Below, one piece after another: positions 16,935-26,293 of a stretch of DNA of 64,000 bases (its first letter is position 1; each line of letters begins with the position of its first letter). The position numbers were made by a program, and so were the translations under genes. The stretch lies in NCBI RefSeq assembly GCF_006335115.1, contig NZ_VDMJ01000009.1:20830-84829 (forward strand), in the 5' to 3' direction. The DNA comes from Streptomyces sp. NP160 (GTDB lineage Bacteria; Actinomycetota; Actinomycetes; Actinomycetales; Quadrisphaeraceae). The notes beneath the pieces are model-generated. The model saw only the letters and a program-made list of their open reading frames with translations, had not been told where the DNA came from and did not search any database.

Positions 16935-19052
16935 GTGCGCGAGCTGGTGCGCCCGACCGGGGCGCTCGTGGTGGCCGCCTGCGCGGCGGCCCTGCTGGTG
17001 AGCGCCGTGCTCGACGCCCGCTCGCCCGTGCCCGAGGTGCCGGACGTGGCGAGCACCGGCTGGAGCACGGCCCTGACCGGTCTGCTCCTCGCCGTCCCGG
17101 GAGCTCTCGTGCAGGCGCGCGGTCCCCGGCCGGTGCGCCGCGGACGCGACCGGACGCACCCCGTCGCCGTCGTCCTGCTGGTCGGGGGGCTGCTGTGGGC
17201 GGTGGACGGCGTCTCGGCGTCCTGGCTGCTGCACGCCCTGATCGCCGGAGAGGGCGCCGGCGCCACCGCGGCGTTCTGGTCCTACAACCGGCTCGGCGCG
17301 TGGCTGCTGATGCCGCTGCCGCTCGTGCTGGTGCTCGTGCACGACGGTGGCCTGCCGCGCGGGGCGTTCTGGCGGCCGGCGGTGCTGCTGAGCCTGGCCA
17401 GCACGGCGCTGCTGCCGGTGGTGGTGCTCGGCGTGCCGTCGGCCGTGGTCGGGCAGCCGCCGGTGCCTGGCGTCGACCTCGACCCGACGCCCGTCCCGCT
17501 CCCCGAGCCGGTGTGGGCCGTGCTGTGGGGACTGGCGCGGGCGCTGGTGCCGGTGAGCCTGCTGGTGCCGTTCGCGCTGCTCGTGGCGCGCTCGCGCGGC
17601 CCGGCCGGCCCCGCCCGCGACCGCAGCCGCTGGATGCTCTGGTCGGCCCTGGTCGCCGTCGTCACCATGCTGACCGTCTGGGCGCTGCCCGACGGGTTCG
17701 CCTCGGCGGCGCTGACGGTCTCGTGCGGGGTGGTCGCCGCCTCGTGCGCGGTGGCGCTGGTGCGACCCGACCTCGTGGACGTCGACAGGCTGCTCGGCGG
17801 CACGCTGGTGTGGGCGCTGGTGGCGGGCTCGGTCGTCGTCGTCGACGTGGTCCTCGTGGCGGCGGCCTCGGCGCTGCTGGGCCGCGGCCTGGCCGAGCGG
17901 GAGGCCGCGCTGGTGGCGGTGCTGCTGGTGACGGCCGTGTACGGGCCGCTGCGCGAGCGCGTGTGGGCCGCGGTGCGCCGCCTCGTGCTGGGAGACCGCG
18001 ACGACCCGTGGCACGCGCTGTCGTCCCTGGCGCAGGCGCTGGAGCGCTCCGGGTCGGCGCGCGAGCAGCTGGTCGCCGTGGCCGGGTCGGTGGCGCACGC
18101 GTTCCGGGTGGACGCGGTGGTGGTGGAGGTGGAGCGCGCGGACGGCGGCAGCCTGGTCGCGGTGCACGGCCGCCACCTGGAGCCGCACGCCCGGCGAGAG
18201 CTCCCGGTCACCTACCGCGACCAGCCGCTGGGCCGGCTGCTGCTGCCGGCCGGCGGTGCGGGCCGCAGCCGGCTGTCGCGCCGCGACGAGCGGCTCCTGG
18301 GCGACCTGGTCCGCCAGGCCGCGCTCGCGGCCCGCGCCGAGGCGCTCGCGGAGGACCTCCAGGCGAGCCGCGCCCGGATCCTCGCGGTGCGCGAGGAGGA
18401 CCGCCGCCGCGTGCGCCGCGACCTGCACGACGGCCTCGGACCCGTCCTCGGTGCCGCGGTGATGGCCGTCGACACCGTCCGCAACCTCGCGCCCGACCTG
18501 CCCGAGCCGGCGCAGCGGATGCTCGGCAGGGTCCGCGACGACGTCCAGGAGGCGCTCGGGGAGGTCCGCCGGCTCGTGCACGAGCTGCGCCCGCCGGCGC
18601 TGGACGACCTGGGCCTGGTGGGCGCGCTGCGCCAGCACGCCGAGCGGCTCGGCGTGGGCGGGCTCGACGTGCGCGTGGACGCCGCCGGTGACCTCGACGC
18701 CGCGGCGCTGCCCGCCGCGGTGGAGGTGGCGGCCTACCGGATCGCCGGCGAGGCGGTCACCAACACCGCCCGGCACGCCCGCGCCACCCGGTGCTCGGTC
18801 CACCTGGAGCGGAGGGGCGGCGCGCTCGCGGTGGTCGTCGACGACGACGGCCGCGGCATCGACCCGGCTGCTCCCGCCGGAGTGGGCCTCGCCTCCCTCA
18901 AGGAGCGGGCCCGTGAGCTGGGCGGCACCTGCGCCGTGACGTGCCCGCCCGGCGGCGGCACGCGCGTGGAGGCGCTGCTGCCGCTGGCAGCTGCCGAGAC
19001 CTCCGGCGAGCCAGCCGCAGCCGCCGTCCCCCAGCAGGTGGCCCGTGCCTGA
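16935..19052 (+). CDS. NarL-type membrane sensor histidine kinase
   Basis: A 705-residue kinase. The N-terminal half has about ten hydrophobic helices arranged around short loops (to about residue 350), a GAF-like segment at about 360-465, and a HisKA_3 dimerisation domain with phosphoacceptor H498 in RRDLHDGLGP. The ATPase domain shows AGEAVTNTARHA (N box), DDDGRGI and GVGLASLKERA. GTG 16935 is chosen as the first start that gives the membrane helix; a longer in-frame GTG at 16869 would run through the palindromic half-site cluster. Its end overlaps the regulator start by eight bases. The multi-helix sensor suggests that the signal is sensed in the membrane. Confidence 0.9.
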   Translation: MRELVRPTGALVVAACAAALLVSAVLDARSPVPEVPDVASTGWSTALTGLLLAVPGALVQARGPRPVRRGRDRTHPVAVVLLVGGLLWAVDGVSASWLLHALIAGEGAGATAAFWSYNRLGAWLLMPLPLVLVLVHDGGLPRGAFWRPAVLLSLASTALLPVVVLGVPSAVVGQPPVPGVDLDPTPVPLPEPVWAVLWGLARALVPVSLLVPFALLVARSRGPAGPARDRSRWMLWSALVAVVTMLTVWALPDGFASAALTVSCGVVAASCAVALVRPDLVDVDRLLGGTLVWALVAGSVVVVDVVLVAAASALLGRGLAEREAALVAVLLVTAVYGPLRERVWAAVRRLVLGDRDDPWHALSSLAQALERSGSAREQLVAVAGSVAHAFRVDAVVVEVERADGGSLVAVHGRHLEPHARRELPVTYRDQPLGRLLLPAGGAGRSRLSRRDERLLGDLVRQAALAARAEALAEDLQASRARILAVREEDRRRVRRDLHDGLGPVLGAAVMAVDTVRNLAPDLPEPAQRMLGRVRDDVQEALGEVRRLVHELRPPALDDLGLVGALRQHAERLGVGGLDVRVDAAGDLDAAALPAAVEVAAYRIAGEAVTNTARHARATRCSVHLERRGGALAVVVDDDGRGIDPAAPAGVGLASLKERARELGGTCAVTCPPGGGTRVEALLPLAAAETSGEPAAAAVPQQVARA

Positions 19053-19767
19053 CGCGGTCCCCCGGGTCCTCGTCGTGGACGACCACCCGCTGTTCCGGGA
19101 CGGCGTCGCCGCGCTGCTGGCGTCCACGGGCGTGGTGGAGGTGGTGGGGACGGCCGCCGACGGCGAGCGGGCGCTGGCCGCGGTGTCCGAGCACGACCCC
19201 GACGTCGTGCTCATGGACGTGCAGATGCCCGTGCTCGACGGCGTGGCCGCCACCCGCCGGCTCGTGGAGGCGGGCGCGCGCGCCGCCGTCGTCGTCCTGA
19301 CGATGTCGGAGGAGGACGCGACGGTGTTCGCGGCCGTACGCGCCGGGGCGCGCGGCTACCTGCTCAAGGGTTCCGGCCAGGAGGAGCTGGTGGCGGCCGT
19401 GCGGGCCGCTGCGACCGGCGGGGCGGTGTTCGGGGCCGCGCTCGCCGGGCGCATGGCGGCGTTCTTCTCCGCTCCCCCCGCCACGCCCACGGCCGCCGCG
19501 GCCTTCCCCGAGCTGACCGCCCGCGAGGCGGAGGTGCTCGAGCTGCTGGCCGCCGGTCGCAGCAACGCCGAGATCGCGCAGGCGCTGTTCCTGTCGTCCA
19601 AGACCGTGCGCAACGTGGTGTCAGCGGTGCTGGCCAAGCTGCAGGCGGCCGACCGCACCGAGGCGGCCGCCCGCGCGCACGAGGCCGGCATCACCCCGCC
19701 CCAGGTGGGGAGCCTGGGACCCGGTGGGCAGGCTGGAGACCGGGTCAGGGGCGGGAAGCGGACCTGA
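19045..19767 (+). CDS. NarL/LuxR-family response regulator
   Basis: The 240-residue regulator has a receiver domain with D12-D13, phosphoacceptor D58 in VVLMDVQMP, a conserved LTMSEED and K in YLLKGSG. The LuxR-type helix-turn-helix is at about residues 150-210 (LTAREAEVLELLAAGRSNAEIAQ). The C-terminal tail is disordered and Gly-rich. The GTG start lies inside the end of the kinase gene, so the pair is co-translated. The likely target is the half-site cluster at 16825-16911. Confidence 0.92.
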   Translation: MPDAVPRVLVVDDHPLFRDGVAALLASTGVVEVVGTAADGERALAAVSEHDPDVVLMDVQMPVLDGVAATRRLVEAGARAAVVVLTMSEEDATVFAAVRAGARGYLLKGSGQEELVAAVRAAATGGAVFGAALAGRMAAFFSAPPATPTAAAAFPELTAREAEVLELLAAGRSNAEIAQALFLSSKTVRNVVSAVLAKLQAADRTEAAARAHEAGITPPQVGSLGPGGQAGDRVRGGKRT

Positions 19768-19800
19768 GCCTGCCCACCGGACGCGGGCGCAGGCGCGGGC

Positions 19801-19819
19801 GCCGGCCGGGACGGCCGGC
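19801..19819. terminator. short hairpin between convergent genes
   Basis: GCCGGCCG and CGGCCGGC pair around GGA in the 58-base gap between the response regulator and rnhA. It could stop transcription from both sides. The region is generally G+C-rich, so support is modest. Confidence 0.5.
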
Positions 19820-19825
19820 CGGCGG

Positions 19826-20302
19826 TCAGCGGGCGGCGGCGCGGACCTGGTCGACGCCCTTGTTGGCCAGGGCGTCGGCGGCCTCGTTGCCGGGGTCGCC
19901 GGCGTGGCCCTTGACCCAGCGCCACTGCACGTCGTGCCGGGCGACGGCCTCGTCCAGGGCCCGCCACAGCTCGGCGTTCTTCACCGGCTGCTTGGACGCG
20001 GTGCGCCACCCGTTGCGCTTCCACCCGGCGATCCAGCTCTGGATGCCCTGCATGACGTAGGTCGAGTCGACGTGGAGCAGCACCGTCGAGCGCCGCTTGA
20101 GTGCGCCCAGGCCCTCGATGACGGCGGTGAGCTCCATGCGGTTGTTCGTGGTGGTCGCCTCACCGCCGAACATCTCCTTGGTGTGCTCCCCCGACCGCAT
20201 GAGCACGCCCCAGCCTCCGACGCCGGGGTTGCCCTTGCACGCGCCGTCGGTCCACATCTCCACGACGGGCTGCTCGGGCTGCTCCTCGCTGGCGCCGCTC
20301 AC
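19826..20302 (-). CDS. rnhA: ribonuclease HI
   Basis: The 158-residue RNase H removes RNA from RNA-DNA hybrids. Catalytic acids are visible: D in [11 protein letters not shown] near residue 18, E in NRMELTAV, D in HVDSTYV and D in [10 protein letters not shown]; the basic handle-like [21 protein letters not shown] is also present. The GTG at 20302 overlaps the cimA stop (GTGA), and the N-terminal 12 residues are an acidic extension. It is the last gene of the ilvE-cimA-rnhA operon. Confidence 0.93.
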   Translation of the reverse strand: MSGASEEQPEQPVVEMWTDGACKGNPGVGGWGVLMRSGEHTKEMFGGEATTTNNRMELTAVIEGLGALKRRSTVLLHVDSTYVMQGIQSWIAGWKRNGWRTASKQPVKNAELWRALDEAVARHDVQWRWVKGHAGDPGNEAADALANKGVDQVRAAAR

Positions 20303-21951
20303 GCCGGGGACACCGCCGGGGCCGCCTCGGGCGCCGGGACGCCGGCCTTCAGCAGGCCGTAGGTGATGCCGTCGACGAGCGCCTGCCAGGACGCCTCGAC
20401 GAGGTTGGGCGCCACGCCCACCGTCGTCCAGGTGGCCCGCCCGTCGGTGGTGTCGATGAGCACCCGCGTGGTGGCGTCCGTGCCGGCGTCGGCGTCGAGG
20501 ATGCGCACCCGGAAGTCGGTGAGGTCCAGCCCGGCGATCTGCGGGTAGACCGGGATGAGGGCCTGGCGCAGCGCGGCGTCGAGGGCGTTGACGGGCCCGT
20601 TGCCCTCCCCGGTCGCCACGAGGCGCTGCCCACCGGCACGCAGCTTCACGGTGGCCTCCGACGTCGGGCCGGTGCCCTTGCCGTGCTCGATGAACGCCCG
20701 CCAGCTCTCCACCTCGAAGTAGGCGGGGCGGGCGCCGTCGCGGACCTCGCGCAGCAGCAGGTCGAAGCTGGCGTCGGCGGCCTCGAAGGTCCACCCGGCC
20801 AGCTCGAGCTCCTTGACCCGGGCGACGGCGCGGGAGAGCACGTCCTGGTCTCCGGCGAGGTCGTGGCCGAGCTCGCGGCCCTTGAGCTCGATGGAGGCGC
20901 GCCCGGCCATGTCGGACACGAGCATCCGCATGTCGTTGCCGACGGCGGTGGGGTCGGTGTGCTGGTAGAGGTCGGGGTCGACGCGGATGGCGCTGGCGTG
21001 CAGCCCCGCCTTGTGCGCGAACGCCGAGGCGCCCACGTACGGCGAGCGCGCGTACATCGCCACGTTGGTGATCTCCGCGACCGCGTGGGTGATGCGGGTG
21101 GCCTCGCGCAGGCACTCCGCGGGCACCACCTGCTGGCCGAGCTTGAGGACGAGGTCGGCGACGACGACGACGAGGTCGGCGTTGCCCGTCCGCTCGCCGT
21201 ACCCGTTCACGCAGCCCTGGACGTGGGTGGCGCCCGCGCGCACGGCCGCGAGGGAGTTGGCGACGGCGCAGCCGGAGTCGTTGTGGGCGTGCATCCCGAC
21301 CCGCGTCCCGGGGGGCGAGGCGGCGAGCGTCGCCGCCACGACCTCCTCCACCTCGTGCGGCAGCCGGCCGCCGTTGGTGTCGCACAGGACGACGGCCTCC
21401 GCGCCGGCCTCCACGGCGGTGCGGACGACGGCGAGGGCGTGGTCCCGGTCGAGCTCGTACCCGTCGAAGTAGTGCTCGGCGTCGAGGAAGACCCGCCGGC
21501 CGTGCGCCACGAGGTGCTCCACGGTGTCGCGCACCATGGCGAGGTTCTCCTCCTCGGTGGTGCGCAGCGCCAGCTTCACGTGGCCGACGTGGCTCTTGGC
21601 GACGATGGTCACCACAGGCGTCTCGGCGTCGAGCAGCGCCTGCACCTGCGGGTCGGTGGCGGCCGAGCCGCCGGCCCGGCGCGTGGCCCCGAACGCCGCG
21701 AGCACCGCGTGGCGCAGGTGCAGCTCGGTGCGGGCGCGGGCGAAGAACTCCGTGTCGCGCGGGTTGGCGCCGGGCCACCCGCCCTCGATGAAGCCGACGC
21801 CGAGCTCGTCGAGGTGCGCGGCGATGGCCAGCTTGTCGGCGACGGAGAGGTTGAGCCCCTCCTGCTGGGCGCCGTCGCGCAGGGTCGTGTCGTAGACCTG
21901 CACCTCGGGCAGGACGGCGTCCGCCGTCGGCGTCGGGGTCGTCGAGCTCAT
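20299..21951 (-). CDS. cimA: citramalate synthase
   Basis: The 550-residue acyltransferase has a DRE-TIM barrel at about 15-290: the [12 protein letters not shown] start, [19 protein letters not shown] and [14 protein letters not shown] with the metal-binding histidines. The C-terminal regulatory domain (about 410-540) resembles LeuA dimerisation modules. The GGWPGxNPxD motif and length separate it from 2-isopropylmalate synthase. It condenses pyruvate with acetyl-CoA to (R)-citramalate, which LeuCD and LeuB convert to 2-oxobutyrate for isoleucine. It lies 11 bases after ilvE. Confidence 0.9.
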   Translation of the reverse strand: MSSTTPTPTADAVLPEVQVYDTTLRDGAQQEGLNLSVADKLAIAAHLDELGVGFIEGGWPGANPRDTEFFARARTELHLRHAVLAAFGATRRAGGSAATDPQVQALLDAETPVVTIVAKSHVGHVKLALRTTEEENLAMVRDTVEHLVAHGRRVFLDAEHYFDGYELDRDHALAVVRTAVEAGAEAVVLCDTNGGRLPHEVEEVVAATLAASPPGTRVGMHAHNDSGCAVANSLAAVRAGATHVQGCVNGYGERTGNADLVVVVADLVLKLGQQVVPAECLREATRITHAVAEITNVAMYARSPYVGASAFAHKAGLHASAIRVDPDLYQHTDPTAVGNDMRMLVSDMAGRASIELKGRELGHDLAGDQDVLSRAVARVKELELAGWTFEAADASFDLLLREVRDGARPAYFEVESWRAFIEHGKGTGPTSEATVKLRAGGQRLVATGEGNGPVNALDAALRQALIPVYPQIAGLDLTDFRVRILDADAGTDATTRVLIDTTDGRATWTTVGVAPNLVEASWQALVDGITYGLLKAGVPAPEAAPAVSPA

Positions 21952-21962
21952 CGTGGGTCTCC

Positions 21963-23081
21963 TCAGACCAGGCGGTGCATCCAGCCGCGGCGGTCCTCGG
22001 CGCGGCCGTACTGGACGTCGAGCAGGGTGGCGCGGACCGCCTCGGTGACCTTGCCGGCCACGTCGGCGTCCGCGGCGGCCGGCTTGGTGTCGCCGCCGTC
22101 CACGAAGCTGCCGATGGGCGTGACCACGGCCGCGGTGCCGCAGGCGAACGCCTCGGTGACCTCGCCGCTGGCGACCATGGCCAGCCAGTCGTCGAGGGCG
22201 ATGCGCTGCTCCACGGGCTGCAGGCCCATGTCACGGGCGATCTCCAGGATGGAGTCGCGGGTGACGCCCTCCAGGATGGAGCCGGTCAGCTCCGGCGTCA
22301 GCAGGCGGCCGTCGGCGGTGACCAGGAAGACGTTCATGCCCCCCAGCTCCTCCACCCACCGCTGCTCCGCGGCGTCGAGGAAGACCACCTGGTCGCAGCC
22401 GGCGGCGTAGGCCTCCTGCTGCGCGAGCAGGCTGGCGGCGTAGTTGCCGCCGCACTTGGCGGCTCCGGTGCCGCCCGCGGCGGCGCGCGTGTAGGTGCGG
22501 CTGACCAGGAGCTTCACCGGGCGGGGCCCGGAGGTGAAGTAGGAGCCTGCCGGAGAGGCGATGACGAGGTAGTCCACCTTCGCCGCGGGGCGCACGCCGA
22601 GGAACGCCTCGGAGGCGAACATGAACGGCCGCAGGTAGAGGCTGGTCTCGCCCCCGGTGGGCACCCACGCCTCGTCGGCGGAGACCAGCGCCTCCAGCGA
22701 GGCGAGGAAGTCGGCCTCGGGCAGCTCCGGCAGCGCCAGGCGGCGCGCTGAGCGTGCGAACCGGGCGGCGTTGGCCTGCGGGCGGAACGTCCACACCGAG
22801 CCGTCGGCCCACCGGTAGGCCTTCATGCCCTCGAAGACCTCCTGCGCGTAGTGCAGGACGGCCGCCGAGGGGTCCATGAGCAGCGGTCCGTAGGGCTCCA
22901 CGCGGGCCTGTCCCCAGCCGCTCTCGGCGGTCCAGACGGCGTGCGCCATGTGGTCGGTGAAGTGCTTGCCGAAGCCCGGGGCGGCCAGCACGGCCGCGCG
23001 GTCTGCGTCCGAGACGGGGGCGGGGTGCGGCTGGCGCTCGAAGGACAGCGGCGCGGGGGCCTGCAGGCTGTCAGCGGACAT
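21963..23081 (-). CDS. ilvE: branched-chain amino-acid aminotransferase
   Basis: The 372-residue class IV PLP enzyme performs the last step of isoleucine, valine and leucine synthesis. The PLP lysine is K209 in [11 protein letters not shown]. Typical features are [21 protein letters not shown] and the late [11 protein letters not shown]. The ATG at 23081 opens the ilvE-cimA-rnhA operon. No leader peptide was found in the 99 bases upstream. Confidence 0.95.
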   Translation of the reverse strand: MSADSLQAPAPLSFERQPHPAPVSDADRAAVLAAPGFGKHFTDHMAHAVWTAESGWGQARVEPYGPLLMDPSAAVLHYAQEVFEGMKAYRWADGSVWTFRPQANAARFARSARRLALPELPEADFLASLEALVSADEAWVPTGGETSLYLRPFMFASEAFLGVRPAAKVDYLVIASPAGSYFTSGPRPVKLLVSRTYTRAAAGGTGAAKCGGNYAASLLAQQEAYAAGCDQVVFLDAAEQRWVEELGGMNVFLVTADGRLLTPELTGSILEGVTRDSILEIARDMGLQPVEQRIALDDWLAMVASGEVTEAFACGTAAVVTPIGSFVDGGDTKPAAADADVAGKVTEAVRATLLDVQYGRAEDRRGWMHRLV

Positions 23082-23180
23082 GCTACGGAAGCGTAGCCTC
23101 TGGCGCCCCGGGCCCCTGCAGCCTCCGCCGCGGACGGCGGACGGCGGGCGGCGCGCGGCCCGGGCGGGCACCATCTCGGG

Positions 23181-24620
23181 GTGCGTGCCGCCCCCAGGAG
23201 GCCCCGCGGTCGCCGCGCGGCGCTGCTCGCCATGGTCGACGGCGCCTTCACGCTGCTGGGCGCCGTGGCCGCGGGGTGGCTGGCGCTGCTGACGGTGCAG
23301 CGCATCGCCACCGGCGGGCTGCGGGACTGGTGGCTGGTGCTGGTCCTGTGGGTCCTGCTGGCCTACCTGCTGCTGCCGCGCCTGCACGGCCTGCTCACGC
23401 GCGTCTACGTCCCCGACTACTTCATCGGGCGCACCCGCACCTACGAGGGCCTGCTCGGGGACCCCGTCAACGCGGCCGTGCTCGGCACCACCGAGGACCT
23501 GCACACCGCCATGACCCGCGGCGGCTGGCAGCTGGCCGACGAGCTGGGCTTCCGCAGCGGGCTGCGCACGGTGACCTCCACGCTGGCGCGCCGCACCTAC
23601 ACCACGGCGCCGGTCAGCCCCCTGCACCTCTTCGGGCGCAGCCAGGACCTCACCTACCAGCAGGAGGTGGAGGGCAGCCCGGCCCGGCGCCACCACGTGA
23701 GGTTCTGGAGGACGCCGCCGGGCTGGCGCCTGCCGGGTGGTGCGCGCGTCGACTGGCTCGCCGCGGGCACCTACGACCGCCGGGTGGGGCTGTCGGCCTT
23801 CACCCTCCAGGTCACGCACAAGATCGACGTGGACACCGACGCCGAGCGCGACCACCTGGTGGCCACCGTGCTGGCCGGGTCGCCCGAGGTCCGGGTGCGC
23901 ACCATCCGGCACTTCTCCTCGGGGTACCACGCGCGCAACGGCGGTGGCGACGCGATCCGCACCGACGGCCACCTGCCCGTCATCGACCTCACCGACGTCG
24001 TCGACGAGGCCCGGGCCGTCCACGGCGCGCCGCCACCGGAGTGGCACGGCCTGGCGGCGCCGGCCCGGGCCCTGCTCGCCGCCGTGCGCGACACCGGCGC
24101 CTCCAACCGCGACCACCGCCCGCTCACCCTCTACCTGGGGCACGTCCTGGTGCTGCTGCGGCTTCTGGTGACGGCGGTGGTCGCCGCCGGGGCAGCGGCA
24201 GCGGTCGTCCTCGCGCCCGGGGGCGCTGCACCGGCCTGGCTGCCCGCCCCCGAGGACCTCGTCCCGTGGCCGTCGGCGCCGGGTCCCCCGCTGCTCGTCC
24301 TCGGCGGCGCGCTGCTGGCCTGGCTGGCGTGCGCGGTGCTGTCCCAGCTGGTCTTCGCCGGGTCCTCCACGGCCCGGCTCGTCGTGCTGGCGGCCGCCGT
24401 CGTCGACGTGGTGGTCCTGCTCACGGCGACGACGACGGGCAGCGGTCCGCTGGCCTCGCGCGCGTGGACCACCGCGCTGGTGCTGGACCTGGGCGTGGTC
24501 ATCACGCTGTCGTCGGGCGACGTGCGCGACTTCACGCTGCGCAGGCGCCACCCGGGGACGCCCCCGGCCGGTCCCCGGGCGCGCGCAGCGCCCGGGGACC
24601 AGGGGTCAGGACAGGCGTGA
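23181..24620 (+). CDS. LssY C-terminal domain membrane protein
   Basis: The 479-residue protein has two N-terminal membrane helices (about 14-60), a soluble central domain (about 75-290) and four C-terminal helices (about 320-460). The centre contains [29 protein letters not shown] and HHVRFW, the pattern of the LssY_C domain; LssY is linked to secretion or envelope functions in Legionella, but the mechanism is unknown. GTG 23181 is the start chosen. Its 3' end overlaps leuB tail to tail by 15 bases. Confidence 0.75.
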   Translation: MRAAPRRPRGRRAALLAMVDGAFTLLGAVAAGWLALLTVQRIATGGLRDWWLVLVLWVLLAYLLLPRLHGLLTRVYVPDYFIGRTRTYEGLLGDPVNAAVLGTTEDLHTAMTRGGWQLADELGFRSGLRTVTSTLARRTYTTAPVSPLHLFGRSQDLTYQQEVEGSPARRHHVRFWRTPPGWRLPGGARVDWLAAGTYDRRVGLSAFTLQVTHKIDVDTDAERDHLVATVLAGSPEVRVRTIRHFSSGYHARNGGGDAIRTDGHLPVIDLTDVVDEARAVHGAPPPEWHGLAAPARALLAAVRDTGASNRDHRPLTLYLGHVLVLLRLLVTAVVAAGAAAAVVLAPGGAAPAWLPAPEDLVPWPSAPGPPLLVLGGALLAWLACAVLSQLVFAGSSTARLVVLAAAVVDVVVLLTATTTGSGPLASRAWTTALVLDLGVVITLSSGDVRDFTLRRRHPGTPPAGPRARAAPGDQGSGQA

Positions 24621-25676
24621 GGCCAGCGCGTCGCCCACCTCGGAGGTAGAGCGCTTCGCCGTCCCGCGCTCCAGCAGGTCCACCGCCACGGCGGCCTCCA
24701 CGCGCGCCGCGGCGTCGTCGTGGCCCAGGTGCGCCAGCAGCATGCCGACGGACAGCGCGGTGGCGGTCGGGTCGGCGATCCCCTGGCCGGCGATGTCGGG
24801 GGCGGAGCCGTGGACGGGCTCGAACATCGACGGCGCGGTGCGGTCGGGGTTGATGTTGCCGCTGGCCGCCAGTCCGATGCCGCCGCAGACGGCCGCGGCG
24901 AGGTCGGTGACGATGTCGCCGAAGAGGTTGTCGGTGACGATGACGTCGAACCGGCTCGGGTCCTGCACCAGGTAGATCATCGCCGCGTCGACGTGGGCGT
25001 AGTCGGCGGTGACGTCGGGGAAGTCGGCGTTCACCCGCTCCACGGTGCGGCGCCACAGGTGTCCCGCGAAGGTCAGCACGTTGTGCTTGTGCAGCAGCGT
25101 CAGCTTCTTGCGGGGGCGCGCCTGGGCGCGGGCGAAGGCGTCGCGGACCACGCGCTCCACGCCGAAGGCGGTGTTGACGCTGACCTCTGTGGCGATCTCG
25201 GCCGGGGTGCCGACCCGCAGCGACCCGCCGTTGCCCGTGTACGGGCCCTCGGTGCCCTCGCGGACGACGACGAAGTCGACGTCGCCCGGTTCGGCCAGGG
25301 GACCGCGCACGCCCGGGAAGAGCTTGCCGGGGCGCAGGTTGACGTAGTGGTCCAGCTCGAAGCGCAGCTTCAGCAGCAGACCGCGCTCCAGCACGCCGGA
25401 GGGCACGCCCGGGTCACCCACGGCGCCGAGCAGGATCGCGTCCGCCCCGCGGACCTCCTCCAGCACGGAGTCGGGCAGCGTCTCGCCGGTGGCGTGCCAG
25501 CGCTTGGCGCCCAGGTCGTACTCGGTGGTGGACACGCTGGTGCCGGTGGGCTCCACGGCGGCGCGCAGCACCTTCAGGCCCTCGGCCACGACCTCCGGGC
25601 CGATGCCGTCACCGGCGATGACGGCGAGCTGGACGCTCGAGGGCGGCGTGGTGGGCGCTGCAGCGGTGCTGGTCAT
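24606..25676 (-). CDS. leuB: 3-isopropylmalate dehydrogenase
   Basis: The 356-residue NAD-dependent oxidative decarboxylase makes 2-oxoisocaproate for leucine and can also process 3-methylmalate in the citramalate route. GDGIGPEV near residue 22, REGTEGPY near 141, the K in [21 protein letters not shown] and [18 protein letters not shown] are all present. It is monocistronic here; in mycobacteria serA follows, but here the ABC exporter and other genes occupy that space. It overlaps the convergent LssY_C gene by 15 bases. Confidence 0.95.
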   Translation of the reverse strand: MTSTAAAPTTPPSSVQLAVIAGDGIGPEVVAEGLKVLRAAVEPTGTSVSTTEYDLGAKRWHATGETLPDSVLEEVRGADAILLGAVGDPGVPSGVLERGLLLKLRFELDHYVNLRPGKLFPGVRGPLAEPGDVDFVVVREGTEGPYTGNGGSLRVGTPAEIATEVSVNTAFGVERVVRDAFARAQARPRKKLTLLHKHNVLTFAGHLWRRTVERVNADFPDVTADYAHVDAAMIYLVQDPSRFDVIVTDNLFGDIVTDLAAAVCGGIGLAASGNINPDRTAPSMFEPVHGSAPDIAGQGIADPTATALSVGMLLAHLGHDDAAARVEAAVAVDLLERGTAKRSTSEVGDALASRLS

Positions 25677-25773
25677 GGCCCCAGAGGCTACCGACGCACC
25701 ACCGCCCCCCCCCTGCCCCCGACCGTGATCATGGACCTCGTGAGCGGGAGGCACCCCCCACTCGCGAAGAGCA
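25677..25773. promoter_or_regulatory. leuB upstream region with a palindromic word
   Basis: This region contains the leuB promoter, a C-run at 25704-25713, and CCGTGATCATGGACCTC at 25723-25739, the left member of an inverted pair whose partner is at 26251-26267. No other signal was recognised. Confidence 0.4.
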
Positions 25774-26267
25774 TCAGCCGGCCGAGGGGGCCCAGTCGGT
25801 TCCCAGCGGCGGCACGGCCATCGGCGTGCACGCGTCCACCGGTCCGCTGGCGACGTCGAGCTCGACCCTCGTGGTCACGCCGCTGACGGAGCGGACGTCG
25901 TCGTCAGGGTCCTCGTCGCCCGCTCCCAGCTCGGCGCCCGTGAGGAGACGGGCGGACGCCACGATGACGAGCGTCGTGCCCGGCGGCACCGCCCCCGCGG
26001 GCACACGGGCGCCGACGCTGCGCTCGCCCGTCGAGACGGTCAGCCCCGACGCGTCCACGTCGGCGCTCGTGGAGCGACCGGGGGCGCAGTGACGTCGCGG
26101 ACGCAGGCGCGGTACACGGCCTCGAGCGCATCGGGGTGGGCACCCGTGCGTGCACAGCGACCTGGCAGGTCGGCGTGGGCGCTGGTAGCCGGAGGCGTGC
26201 TCACACCCCTCCTCGCCGGTCTGCGGCACGCAGCGTCACACGGTGCTCGGGACGTCCATGATCACGG
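25723..26267. repeat. 17-base inverted repeat pair flanking the broken gene
   Basis: CCGTGATCATGGACCTC at 25723-25739 and its inverse at 26251-26267 (CCGTGATCATGGACGTC on the minus strand) agree at 16 of 17 positions. They bracket about 510 bases containing the damaged gene. A shorter copy, CGTGATCATGG, is at 15968-15978, so the word may be a dispersed intergenic motif rather than a transposon end. Confidence 0.5.
25774..26204 (-). pseudogene. small gene of unknown function with an apparent frameshift
   Basis: The reading frame that ends at 25774 gives about 95 protein-like residues ([53 protein letters not shown]). Upstream it becomes Arg/Pro-rich noise. Another frame from GTG 26204 reads DALEAVYRACVRDVTA before turning to noise near 26070-26090, at a run of five C. 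Joining the two gives one plausible 140-residue protein, so a one-base indel is likely. No domain is recognised; PAGAVPPGT resembles extracellular beta-sandwich proteins. A sequencing error is the alternative explanation. Confidence 0.4.
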
Positions 26268-26293
26268 CGGGAATGCGCACCGGAAGCCGGTGA

